Shown piece by piece: positions 23,155-30,932 of a DNA stretch of 64,000 nucleotides. Under the pieces are notes generated by a model. The model saw only the letters and a list, made by a program, of their open reading frames with translations, made no database searches and was not told the origin of the DNA. Within the stretch, counting starts at the first letter, position 1. The number at the start of each line of letters is the position of its first letter. The translations under genes and the position numbers were made by a program. Source of the stretch: Pseudomonadaceae bacterium (GTDB lineage Bacteria; Pseudomonadota; Alphaproteobacteria; UBA2136; UBA6156); assembly GCA_024236095.1 (NCBI GenBank), contig JACKLD010000013.1, positions 186,001-250,000 of the forward strand. The letters are read 5' to 3'.

Positions 23155-23571
23155 TTATGCGCCGTGGTGGCGAACCACCATTTTGGTTTTCACCGGCAGC
23201 TTCATCGCGGCCAAGCGGAAGGCTTCGCGTGCCTGCTCTTCGGTTACGCCGGCCATCTCGAACATGATGCGGCCGGGCTTGATGCGGGCCACGTAGTATT
23301 CGATACCGCCCTTACCGGAACCCATGCGGACTTCGGCAGGCTTCTTGGTGACGGGAATATCGGGGAACACCAGCACCCACACGCGGCCGCCACGGGCGAT
23401 CGAGCGGGTCATGGCGCGGCGGGCCGATTCGATCTGGCGGGCGGTGACGCGCTCGGGCTCCATGGCCTTCAGACCAAATTCGCCAAAGCTCACATTGCTG
23501 CCGCCCTTGGCATTGCCATGGATGCGGCCCTTGAACTGCTTGCGGTACTTGGTACGTGCCGGTTGTAACAT
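23155..23571 (-). CDS. rplP: 50S ribosomal protein L16 (uL16)
   Basis: 138 residues. MLQPARTKYRKQFKGR, GLKAMEPERVTARQIE and ARIKPGRIMFEM are characteristic. It organises the A-site region of 23S rRNA near the peptidyl transferase centre. It is in canonical order after rpsC. Confidence 0.98.
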   Translation of the reverse strand: MLQPARTKYRKQFKGRIHGNAKGGSNVSFGEFGLKAMEPERVTARQIESARRAMTRSIARGGRVWVLVFPDIPVTKKPAEVRMGSGKGGIEYYVARIKPGRIMFEMAGVTEEQAREAFRLAAMKLPVKTKMVVRHHGA

Positions 23572-23597
23572 AGCTTTATCTCCTTAACTGGGCGGCT

Positions 23598-24248
23598 TTA
23601 CTGGACATTGGCGTTATAGTCAATGGAATATTTCTCGCCGTGGTTGGCCCACACCTGGACACCGATGATGCCGTAGGTGGTTTTGGCCTCGGCGAAACCG
23701 AAGTCGATGTCGGCGCGCAGGGTGTGCAGCGGCAAACGGCCGTCGATCGCCCATTCGGTCCGGGCGATTTCCGCACCGTTGAGGCGGCCGGACACGCGGA
23801 TACGCACGCCGTCGACACCGTTTTGCATGGCGTTTTGCATGGCACGCTTCATGGCACGGCGGAAGGCGATGCGGCGTTCCAGCTGGTCGGCGATGTTCTC
23901 GGCGATAAGCTGGGCGTTGGCATCTGGCTTGCGGATTTCAACGATGTTGAGCACCACTTCCGATTTGCTCATTTGTTGCAGCTGTTTGCGCAGGGTTTCG
24001 ATTTCGGCGCCTTTTTTGCCGATGATCACGCCCGGGCGGCTGGTGTGGATGAACACGCGGCACTTCTTGCTGGGGCGTTCAATCACGATTTTGGCGATGC
24101 CGGACTTGGCCAGCTTCTTGGTGAGGAAGCTGCGGATGGCATCGTCTTCCTTCAGTTGGTCGGCGTAATCGTTGCCGGCAAACCAGACGCTGGTCCAGTT
24201 GCGGTTGATGCCAAGGCGGAAGCTGGTTGGTTTAACCTTCTGACCCAT
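23598..24248 (-). CDS. rpsC: 30S ribosomal protein S3 (uS3)
   Basis: 216 residues, slightly short at the C-terminus compared with the common 230. MGQKVKPTSFRLGINRNW opens the protein, the KH domain has VIIGKKGAEIE, and the C-terminal domain has ARTEWAIDGRLPLHTLRAD. It lines the mRNA entry channel and has helicase-assisting basic residues. The stop codon gap to rplV upstream is 2 bp. Confidence 0.98.
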   Translation of the reverse strand: MGQKVKPTSFRLGINRNWTSVWFAGNDYADQLKEDDAIRSFLTKKLAKSGIAKIVIERPSKKCRVFIHTSRPGVIIGKKGAEIETLRKQLQQMSKSEVVLNIVEIRKPDANAQLIAENIADQLERRIAFRRAMKRAMQNAMQNGVDGVRIRVSGRLNGAEIARTEWAIDGRLPLHTLRADIDFGFAEAKTTYGIIGVQVWANHGEKYSIDYNANVQ

Positions 24249-24250
24249 GG

Positions 24251-24709
24251 TTAGGCCTCCTGTTGTTCGGTTTTGGGTTCAGCCTTTTTGGGCGCGGATT
24301 TGGTAGCCTTTTTGGGGGCGGCCTTTTTGGCTTCCTTGGCTTCGCGCTCGGCCACCACGATGGTGATGTGGCATCGGGGCTTCAGGATGGGGGCGCTGCG
24401 GCCACGGCCACGGGCGTGGAAGCGGCGCATCACCATGCCCTTGTCGGCATAGGCGTGGGCCACGACCAGCTTGTCCACGTTCAGCTGGTGGTTGTTGGCG
24501 GCGTTGGCGATGGCCGAGAGCAGTACCTTGCGGGTGGGCTCGGCCAGGCGGCGGCGGCAGAACTGGAGGGTGTCCAGCGCTTGCTCGACGGGCTTGCCGC
24601 GGATTAGCTCCAGCACCAGCTGGGCCTTTTGCGGGCTGCCCTTGACGCCTTTGGCGGACGACATCGCCTCGTTGCTGGCGATGCGGCGGGGATTGGCTTG
24701 TTGGCTCAT
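24251..24709 (-). CDS. rplV: 50S ribosomal protein L22 (uL22)
   Basis: 152 residues against about 110-127. The core is normal: KGSPQKAQLVLELIRGK, VLLSAIANAANNH, and the tunnel hairpin MRRFHARGRGRSAPILKP. A Lys/Ala/Pro/Glu tail of about 30 residues follows (KKAAPKKATKSAPKKAEPK). The hairpin lines the peptide exit tunnel near the macrolide site. Confidence 0.97.
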   Translation of the reverse strand: MSQQANPRRIASNEAMSSAKGVKGSPQKAQLVLELIRGKPVEQALDTLQFCRRRLAEPTRKVLLSAIANAANNHQLNVDKLVVAHAYADKGMVMRRFHARGRGRSAPILKPRCHITIVVAEREAKEAKKAAPKKATKSAPKKAEPKTEQQEA

Positions 24710-24722
24710 ACCTCAGCTCTCC

Positions 24723-25007
24723 TTATTTCTTGGCGGCCGCTTTGGCCGACTTGTCCGGGTGACCGGTGAAGGTGCGGGTGGGGGCGAATTCGCCCAGCTT
24801 GTGGCCGACCATATCGTCGGTCACCAGCACCGGAATGTGTTTGCGGCCATCGTGCACCGCGAAGGTGATGCCGACAAACTCCGGCAAAATGGTGCTGCGG
24901 CGCGACCATGTCTTGATGATTTCCTTTTTGGCGGAACCGGCTGCCTTGGCCACCTTCTTGAGAAGGTGGTGATCGGCGAACGGGCCTTTTTTAATGCTGC
25001 GTGCCAT
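24723..25007 (-). CDS. rpsS: 30S ribosomal protein S19 (uS19)
   Basis: 94 residues. MARSIKKGPFADHHLLKKV and GHKLGEFAPTRTFTGH are diagnostic. It forms the 30S head with S13 and bridges to the 50S. Canonical place between rplB and rplV. Confidence 0.98.
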   Translation of the reverse strand: MARSIKKGPFADHHLLKKVAKAAGSAKKEIIKTWSRRSTILPEFVGITFAVHDGRKHIPVLVTDDMVGHKLGEFAPTRTFTGHPDKSAKAAAKK

Positions 25008-25023
25008 GTTTCAGTCCCTCTCC

Positions 25024-25851
25024 TTACAGTTTCTTGCCTTTGGCGCGGCGGATGATCAGCTTGTTGCTGGCCTTCTTCGGACGGCGTGTCTTGCCGCCCT
25101 TGGCGCATTTGCCCCACGGCGAAACCGGGTGGCGGTTACCACGGGTACGGCCGCCCAACGGGTGGTCGACCGGGTTCATCACTTCACCGCGCACGGTCGG
25201 ACGGGTACCCATCCAGCGGGTACGGCCCGCCTTACCGATTTGGGTGTTCATGTGGTCGGGGTTGGAAACCGCACCCACCGTGGCCATGCACACGTCGAGC
25301 ACCATGCGGAGCTCGCCGCTGGGCATGCGCAGCTGGATGTGGTTGCCTTCCTTACCGGCGATCTGGATGGACGAGCCGGCGCTGCGGGCCATTTGGCCGC
25401 CCTTGCCGGGTTTCAGCTCCACGTTGTGGACCACGGTACCCACCGGAATGTTCTTCAGCGGAAGCGCGTTGCCGGGTGCGATGTCGGCTTGCGGACCGCT
25501 CATCACGGTGTCGCCGGCCTTCATGCGTTGCGGCGCAAGAATGTAGCTCTTTTCACCGTCCTTATATTCAATCAGGGCGATGAAGGCGCTGCGATTGGGA
25601 TCGTACTCCAAACGTTGCACCTTGGCGGGAACGCCGTGCTTGGTGCGCTTGAAATCGATCAGGCGGTAGCGGCGCTTGTGGCCCTGCCCGATGTGACGGG
25701 TGGTGATGTGACCGCTGTTGCTGCGACCGCCGGTCTTTTTCAGTTCGGTGGTCAGCGCCTTTTCGGGGCGGCCCTTCCACAGCTCGCTACGATCCACCGC
25801 AATCAGGGTGCGGCGACCGGCCGAGGTGGGGTTGAAGGTCTTGAGTGCCAT
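25024..25851 (-). CDS. rplB: 50S ribosomal protein L2 (uL2)
   Basis: 275 residues, full length. The conserved C-terminal segment GEVMNPVDHPLGGRTRGNR includes the histidine important for peptidyl transferase assembly. GRRTLIAVDRSELWKGRP opens the protein. It is needed for subunit association and tRNA binding. Confidence 0.98.
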   Translation of the reverse strand: MALKTFNPTSAGRRTLIAVDRSELWKGRPEKALTTELKKTGGRSNSGHITTRHIGQGHKRRYRLIDFKRTKHGVPAKVQRLEYDPNRSAFIALIEYKDGEKSYILAPQRMKAGDTVMSGPQADIAPGNALPLKNIPVGTVVHNVELKPGKGGQMARSAGSSIQIAGKEGNHIQLRMPSGELRMVLDVCMATVGAVSNPDHMNTQIGKAGRTRWMGTRPTVRGEVMNPVDHPLGGRTRGNRHPVSPWGKCAKGGKTRRPKKASNKLIIRRAKGKKL

Positions 25852-25871
25852 GAGTCAATATCCCCTTATAC

Positions 25872-26189
25872 TTACTTCACACCGGCCATCAGATCGACCG
25901 ATTGGCCGTCCTTCAGTTTGACCAGCGCCTTTTTGACATCGCTGCGGCGACCGGCGCGGGCGCCGAAGCCTTTGGTTTTACCTTTGGAAATCAAGGTATT
26001 CACTTGCGTGACATTGACACCATAAAGGTTTTCCACGGCGCTGCGGATTTGCGGCTTGGTGGCGGTTTTTTCCACTTCAAACACCAGCCAGTTGCCGCCT
26101 TCGGCGATCTGGGTGGTCTTTTCCGTCACCAACGGACGCTTGAGCACGGTCAGCGCGGCTTCGGTGAGTTGGGTTTTGGCGGTTGCCAT
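25872..26189 (-). CDS. rplW: 50S ribosomal protein L23 (uL23)
   Basis: 105 residues from ATG 26189, chosen for GGGAG upstream and because the family begins close to this Met; the longer frame from 26207 has no support. LKRPLVTEKTT and ENLYGVNVTQVNTLISKGK are conserved. It is the exit-tunnel docking site for trigger factor and SRP. Confidence 0.97.
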   Translation of the reverse strand: MATAKTQLTEAALTVLKRPLVTEKTTQIAEGGNWLVFEVEKTATKPQIRSAVENLYGVNVTQVNTLISKGKTKGFGARAGRRSDVKKALVKLKDGQSVDLMAGVK

Positions 26190-26207
26190 GTGTTGTCTCC
26201 CTCTCAA

Positions 26208-26969
26208 TTATTCAGCCTTGGCCTTTTTGGCGGCCGGCTTTTTGGCAGGCGCCTTCTTGGCGGGTTTGTCTTCGGCGGCCTTGGCTTTGGCGGCGGGCTT
26301 GGCAGCCTTGGCCTTGGGTTCCTTGGCGGGCTTGGCGTCGGTGCTGCCTTCGCCGCTCAGGCGGGCTTCCAGCATTTTCACCGCGTTTTCGGTCATCACC
26401 AGCTTGGTGTAGCGGAGGATGTCATAGACGTTGGCGCCTTCGGTCGGCAGTACCTTGATGAACGGCAGGTTGCGGCTGGCCTTTTCAAAGTTGGCATCGT
26501 TGGCGTCCACGATGAAGGTGGCGCGGCTGGCACCGAGCTTTTCCAGTTGGCTGGCAAGGTCCTTGGTTTTGTGGCTCTTGGTGGCGATATCGCTGAGGAT
26601 GATCAAATCACCCGCTTGCGCCTTGCTGGAGAAAGCGGTTTTCAAGGCCAGCTGGCGCACCTTCTTGGTCAGGTTGTGGGCAAACTCGCGACCGCGCGGG
26701 CCGAACACCACGCCACCACCCACAAAGATGTTGGCGGTCTTGGCACCGTGACGGGCGCCGCCGGTACCTTTTTGACGGTAGACCTTTTTCTTGGTGCGGT
26801 TGATTTCGCCCCGGGTCTTGGTGAAGGCCAGACCGGCGCGGGCCGCAGCCAGCTGCCAGGTGACCGCACGGGCCAGCAGGTCTTTGCGCACTTCGCGGCC
26901 GAAAACGTCGGCGGAAAGCTCCATGCTGCCGGTTTTCTTGCCGTCGAGGGAGAGGATGTCGAAGTTCAT
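26208..26969 (-). CDS. rplD: 50S ribosomal protein L4 (uL4)
   Basis: 253 residues against about 205. The core is typical (RAVTWQLAAARAGLAFTKTR; KKVYRQKGTGGARHG; VFGPRGREFAHNLTKKVRQ). After residue 205 comes a tail of almost pure Lys, Ala and Pro (KEPKAKAAKPAAKAKAAED). L4 lines the tunnel with L22 and in E. coli represses the S10 operon. The tail is the longest of several in this cluster. Confidence 0.97.
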   Translation of the reverse strand: MNFDILSLDGKKTGSMELSADVFGREVRKDLLARAVTWQLAAARAGLAFTKTRGEINRTKKKVYRQKGTGGARHGAKTANIFVGGGVVFGPRGREFAHNLTKKVRQLALKTAFSSKAQAGDLIILSDIATKSHKTKDLASQLEKLGASRATFIVDANDANFEKASRNLPFIKVLPTEGANVYDILRYTKLVMTENAVKMLEARLSGEGSTDAKPAKEPKAKAAKPAAKAKAAEDKPAKKAPAKKPAAKKAKAE

Positions 26970-26981
26970 GGGTGTTCCTCC

Positions 26982-27641
26982 TTACTTGGCCGCTTGCTTG
27001 GCTTTGACAGCACTGGTGATGCTCACCACGCTGCCCTTGTTGCCGGGCACGCTGCCCTTGATCAGAATCAGGCCGTTGTCGGTATCGACGCTGACGACTT
27101 CAAGGTTTTGAATCGTCACGTTTTCGACACCGAGATGACCGGCCATCTTCTTGTTCTTGAAAACTTTGCCCGGGTCTTGGCGGCTACCGGTCGACCCGTG
27201 GATGCGGTGGCTCAGCGAGTTACCGTGGCTGGCACGGCCCGAGCTGAAGTTCCAGCGTTTGATGACGCCGGCAAAGCCGCGGCCCTTGGTGACGCCGCTG
27301 ACGTCGACGATCTGGCCGGCGCTGAAGATGTCGACACCGATGGTGCTGCCGACGGCCGGCAGTTCGCCGTCCATGCGGAACTCGCCCAGAATCTTCTTGG
27401 CTTCGACGTTGGCCTTGCGGAAGTGGCCCGCCAGCGCCTTCGTGAGGCGTTGGGGTTTTTGCGCAAACGCGCCCAGTTGCACGGCGCTGTAGCCGTTCTT
27501 TTCCACCGTGCGGTGGGCCACCACCTGGGCGCCTTCCACATGCAGCACGGTGACGGGGATGTTTTCGCCCTTGTCGTTGAACACGCGGGTCATGCCGACT
27601 TTCTTGGCGATGAGACCCATGCTGTTAGAGGACTGTGTCAT
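26982..27641 (-). CDS. rplC: 50S ribosomal protein L3 (uL3)
   Basis: 219 residues. GLIAKKVGMTRVFNDKG near the start and GRASHGNSLSHRIHGSTG near residue 150 (with the methylated-Gln neighbourhood of the family) are diagnostic. It reaches the peptidyl transferase centre. Second gene of the S10 operon, 15 bp after rpsJ. Confidence 0.98.
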   Translation of the reverse strand: MTQSSNSMGLIAKKVGMTRVFNDKGENIPVTVLHVEGAQVVAHRTVEKNGYSAVQLGAFAQKPQRLTKALAGHFRKANVEAKKILGEFRMDGELPAVGSTIGVDIFSAGQIVDVSGVTKGRGFAGVIKRWNFSSGRASHGNSLSHRIHGSTGSRQDPGKVFKNKKMAGHLGVENVTIQNLEVVSVDTDNGLILIKGSVPGNKGSVVSITSAVKAKQAAK

Positions 27642-27656
27642 GATGCGTTCCTCCCC

Positions 27657-27968
27657 TTACAGCTTGATTTGCACGTTGACGCCGGAGGCGAGGTCGAGCT
27701 TCATCAGCGCGTCGATGGTTTGCGGGGTGGGCTCCACGATTTCCAGCATGCGCTTGTGGGTGCGGATTTCGAAGTGCTCGCGGCTCTTCTTGTCCACGTG
27801 GGGGCTGCGGTTGACGGTGAAGCGCTTCAGCTTGGTCGGCATCGGGATGGGCCCGCGCACTTTGGCGCCGGTGCGTTTGGCGGTTTCGACGATTTCATCG
27901 GTGGCCTTGTCGAGCACGCGGTGGTCGAAGCTCTTCAGGCGGATGCGGATGTTTTGCGTGGTGTCCAT
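27657..27968 (-). CDS. rpsJ: 30S ribosomal protein S10 (uS10, NusE)
   Basis: 103 residues. IRIRLKSFDHRVLD, GPIPMPTKLKRFTVNRSPHV and RTHKRMLEIVEPT are diagnostic. Besides its place in the 30S head it acts as NusE in antitermination. It is the first gene of the leftward 17-gene unit. tuf, normally just upstream, is absent. Confidence 0.98.
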   Translation of the reverse strand: MDTTQNIRIRLKSFDHRVLDKATDEIVETAKRTGAKVRGPIPMPTKLKRFTVNRSPHVDKKSREHFEIRTHKRMLEIVEPTPQTIDALMKLDLASGVNVQIKL

Positions 27969-28164
27969 CGCAAGGTGTCCCCTCTTGTGGTGCGTGCCGC
28001 CAGCGGCAGAGGCCCCGGTTCATAACAAAACCAACCCCGCTCCAGTGCGTGGGTTGGCCAGTGCCACCGCCCCGTTGGGAGCAGTGGAAGACCCGATATG
28101 TCTGGCGTTTTCCGGGTCGAAACTTAGGTGCAAAACCCTGCTGACGCGGGGTGTTGTTGGGCGG
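27969..28164 (-). promoter_or_regulatory. S10 operon leader
   Basis: About 190 untranslated nt lie between the promoter and rpsJ, a length suited to leader-mediated autoregulation such as L4 exerts in gammaproteobacteria. I see no certain hairpin homologous to the E. coli leader. An ORF at 28020-28310 lies over it and is judged spurious. Confidence 0.4.
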
Positions 28165-28193
28165 GGTATAGGCGGTTGGGCAGGGGTTGTCAA
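28165..28193 (-). promoter_or_regulatory. S10 operon promoter
   Basis: On the minus strand TTGACA (28193-28188), 17 nt, TATACC (28170-28165). Confidence 0.72.
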
Positions 28194-28333
28194 GCGAATC
28201 GCCGTGACTTTTGTGAAAAAAGTCGCAAGGCGTGCATGCCTATCTTTTGTGCAAGTGTATTCAAAACCGCATGGCATCTTGATGCCGGGAGTGGTAGGAG
28301 GTGTGTGCATTGTATATTTAAGGAGTACCTAGC

Positions 28334-29698
28334 ATGAGCCAAGCAACCCCTCGTAACGACCGTCCGTTGGCAGGCAGCGATGTTTTACCGGAAGAGCCGC
28401 GCCGTGATGCTTCGGCGATAGCCGGTCGTCCGACCGAGAGGCTGACCGGCTGGCATGTTGCCCGAAGCGTGGCCACGGTCATGTTGATCGGAGGAGCTGT
28501 CGTGGCATTGGCGCGCTGTGACAAGCCCAAAAGCTTTTTGCGGTTTCCCGGTTTGACCACCGCCTCGACCACCGCGTTGACGCAGGCCGACACCAAGCCC
28601 GATGTGTTGCCCGCGCCCAAAATGCCTGTAATTATCAATGCCCGCCCGGTTTATCAGGGGGGAGCCTCGGCATGCTTGAAGGATTTGCACCAACGCAAGG
28701 ACACCACACTGGCCTGCTGGCAGCCCGCCAAAGACGGCACGGTAACCCAATTGCCGCTGGCCGAGGTGTTGGCCGATGGCGCCAAGCTGGAACGCAGCGG
28801 CTTTTACACCAGCGGCAAGATGTATGCGGGAAGTTTGGGGTATTGTGAGGAACTGGTTTCCGCCTTCAATACCTTGGCGGCCCCAAAGAAGGCTAGCACC
28901 ACGTTGGCCTGTGATATCGCCCAAATTACCGCTGAAGGCAGCGTACGGGATGTTTATCATCTGGCCGAACGTGCCAAGGTGGCCGAAGTTCCCCCGCCGC
29001 CGCAAGAGCGTCCCTCCAGCCTGAAAGACACCTCTCCGCCGCGCCGCACGGTAGACGTGCGGGTGCCCGATGAAGCGCCGCCGCTGTATTATGAGCCGAT
29101 GCCGCAGCGCGATGTGGTGGTTGTAGAGCAAGGCGGAAGTGGCGGGTCATTCTCGTTCACCAAGAACAAGACGGTTGTTGTGGCCGAACCGCAAGTGCGG
29201 CGCCACCACGGGGGACACCATGGCGGGCATTACCGTGCCCGTACCGTTATCGGCCCGCAAAGTGGCGATGTGGCGGTGGAGCTGACCGGCCGCAGAGGTC
29301 ATGGCCAAGGTTATGACTCCCGTGGTGGCGGGCGCCGTGGAGTGGGCACTTCGCCAGTGACATCCCGTGACCGTGTCATCCTTTCCGGCCCGGCCATTGG
29401 TCGTGGCCCCAGCGACCGTGCCCCCGTGGTGCTGCAGCGCGGCGGCTATGGCAACAGCGTGGAAATCTTGAGGGGCCGTCCCCTGCAACAGGCCACACCG
29501 CACCGTTCCGGCGGCGTGCGCTTGCAGCGTCCGGCGGCGGGCGGCGGTTTCCGCAACCGTGCCGCCAGCGGAACCTCGTTCCGGGCGCCGAACCGAGCCA
29601 GTTTCCAACGCGGCAACATGGGGGCCGGCCGCAGTTTTGGCGGCAACCGTGGCGGCGGGCGCGGTGGCCGTGGCGGCGGAGGTCGTCGCGGGCGCTGA
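28334..29698 (+). CDS. unknown membrane-anchored protein with Gly/Arg-rich (RGG) C-terminus
   Basis: 454 residues. AAGGAG lies 9 nt before ATG 28334. A polar N-terminus (1-42), one hydrophobic helix (VARSVATVMLIGGAVVALA, about 42-60) and a Cys right after it suggest an inner-membrane anchor. A middle domain of about 120 residues has conserved-looking Cys pairs (SACLKDLHQ, TTLACWQP, LGYCEEL, TTLACDIAQ). From about residue 210 it is Pro-rich, then increasingly Gly/Arg/His-rich, ending in repeated RGG/GGR units. No family is recognised. It is divergent from the S10 operon and convergent with a small exported gene. Confidence 0.7.
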   Translation: MSQATPRNDRPLAGSDVLPEEPRRDASAIAGRPTERLTGWHVARSVATVMLIGGAVVALARCDKPKSFLRFPGLTTASTTALTQADTKPDVLPAPKMPVIINARPVYQGGASACLKDLHQRKDTTLACWQPAKDGTVTQLPLAEVLADGAKLERSGFYTSGKMYAGSLGYCEELVSAFNTLAAPKKASTTLACDIAQITAEGSVRDVYHLAERAKVAEVPPPPQERPSSLKDTSPPRRTVDVRVPDEAPPLYYEPMPQRDVVVVEQGGSGGSFSFTKNKTVVVAEPQVRRHHGGHHGGHYRARTVIGPQSGDVAVELTGRRGHGQGYDSRGGGRRGVGTSPVTSRDRVILSGPAIGRGPSDRAPVVLQRGGYGNSVEILRGRPLQQATPHRSGGVRLQRPAAGGGFRNRAASGTSFRAPNRASFQRGNMGAGRSFGGNRGGGRGGRGGGGRRGR

Positions 29699-29714
29699 TG
29701 CCCCCAATACAAAC

Positions 29715-29742
29715 AAGGCCCCTGTCGGGGCCTTATCGTTTT
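29715..29742. terminator. bidirectional terminator between convergent genes
   Basis: AAGGCCCC-TGTC-GGGGCCTT with T-rich flanks on both strands. It serves the Gly/Arg-rich gene (+) and the small acidic gene (-). Confidence 0.8.
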
Positions 29743-29762
29743 CCCTAAGGGCTAAGGAAACC

Positions 29763-30014
29763 TTAGTGGCCGGCATGACCTTCATGGGCGGCGGCTTCGG
29801 CATCCACATCCACGGTAGCGCCTTCCATGTCGTCGGTGGTCACGGTGGCCGAGGTGTCGGCAGCGGCGTCCACCATGGTGTCTTCCACCACCATGGCGGT
29901 GTTGGCGGGAGCTTCGGCGGTTGCGGTTGTTTTGGCTTCGTAGGCGTCCACGCTTTCGGCCATGGCGGGGGCGATGGCAACGGTGGCAAGGGCGAGGGCA
30001 AGCAGGGTCTTCAT
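29763..30014 (-). CDS. small acidic exported protein, 83 aa
   Basis: AAGGATC precedes ATG 30014. MKTLLALALATVAIAPAMA is a signal peptide with an AMA cleavage site. The mature part is strongly acidic and Ala/Thr-rich (ATVTTDDMEGATVDVDAE) and ends with HEGHAGH. It has no domain and may be disordered. It is divergent from the response regulator across a 204-bp region with an inverted repeat, so it could be a target of that system (inference). Confidence 0.65.
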   Translation of the reverse strand: MKTLLALALATVAIAPAMAESVDAYEAKTTATAEAPANTAMVVEDTMVDAAADTSATVTTDDMEGATVDVDAEAAAHEGHAGH

Positions 30015-30056
30015 GAGTGGATCCTTTTTGTTGGGTTGGCCGTTATGGAATGACTT

Positions 30057-30081
30057 GTCGCCGAAACGGGAAATCGGCGAC
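30057..30081. promoter_or_regulatory. inverted repeat in the divergent region
   Basis: GTCGCCGA (30057-30064), 9 nt, TCGGCGAC (30074-30081): a perfect 8-bp inverted repeat upstream of the acidic exported gene. It may be an operator for the adjacent response regulator or an RNA hairpin in the leader. Confidence 0.4.
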
Positions 30082-30218
30082 ACCTTTATATCTGCCCTAT
30101 GTGCGTGAGGCGGTGAAGGGGAGGGAGGATGGCGGCATATCAAGAAAGCATACGGGTGTAAGCGATTTGTAAGAGCGCCCCCTTGGCGGCGCGGCGGCAA
30201 GCGGCTAGGCTTGGCCCC

Positions 30219-30896
30219 ATGAAAATACTTGTGATCGAAGACGAGAAGGCCCTTGCCGGCCTGATTGAACAAACCCTGCAAAAAAGCGGGTACGGCGTCA
30301 CTTTGGCGGGCAGCGTGGCCGAGGCGCGGGAGAAATTGGCCCAACCGTTCGAGGCTATTATCTCCGACCGCCGCCTGCCCGACGGCGACGGGCTGGACTT
30401 GGTGGCCGAGCTGCGCGCCGCCAACAACGCCACGCCGGTGCTGATGCTGACCGCCATGGGCCTGCCGCAAGAGCGGGTAAAAGGCTTGGATGCCGGCGCC
30501 GACGACTATTTGCCCAAGCCGTTCAGCCTGTATGAACTGCAGGCGCGGTTGCGGGCGCTGTTGCGTCGCAGCGGCGGGCCGCAGGGGGTCAAGCTGGCCT
30601 CCGGCAACGTCACGCTGGACACGTTGCACGGCACCGTGCAGGTGGACGGCAAGACCGTGCCGATGGGCAAGCGCGAGCTTTCGCTGCTCACCGAGCTGAT
30701 GCGCCGCGCGGGCCAAGTCGTCAGCAAAGACGTGCTGGAACATGGCGCCCCCAGTGGTGGCCGCAACGCGCTGGAAGTGGCGCTGCACCGCCTGCGCAAG
30801 AACCTGGCCGACCACGGCGCCGACATTGAAATTGCCACCGTGCGCGGCGTGGGGTATTGGATTGTGGATGAAAATGCTGCGCCTGCAGCCCAGTAG
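30219..30896 (+). CDS. OmpR/PhoB-family response regulator
   Basis: 225 residues from ATG 30219 (the family start MKILVIEDE). The receiver domain has the acidic pair ED at 7-8, phospho-acceptor D50 in IISDRRLPDGDG, and the Lys in DYLPKPF. A winged-helix DNA-binding domain follows (KRELSLLTELMRRAGQVVSK; NALEVALHRLRKNL; TVRGVGYWI). It should bind DNA after phosphorylation by the kinase encoded 36 bp downstream. The ordering resembles QseB/TctD-type systems. The signal is unknown. Confidence 0.93.
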   Translation: MKILVIEDEKALAGLIEQTLQKSGYGVTLAGSVAEAREKLAQPFEAIISDRRLPDGDGLDLVAELRAANNATPVLMLTAMGLPQERVKGLDAGADDYLPKPFSLYELQARLRALLRRSGGPQGVKLASGNVTLDTLHGTVQVDGKTVPMGKRELSLLTELMRRAGQVVSKDVLEHGAPSGGRNALEVALHRLRKNLADHGADIEIATVRGVGYWIVDENAAPAAQ

Positions 30897-30932
30897 TTGA
30901 CAACCTGAAACGAGAGGAGCCCCTCTTCCTCC

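Noticed and set aside
25902..28025. A 707-codon + strand frame over rplW-rpsJ
   Set aside because: It spans five well-identified minus-strand ribosomal genes and their gaps.
28020..28310. 96-codon minus ORF over the S10 leader and promoter
   Set aside because: It covers the S10 promoter, is Pro/Thr-rich without family resemblance, and has no ribosome-binding site.
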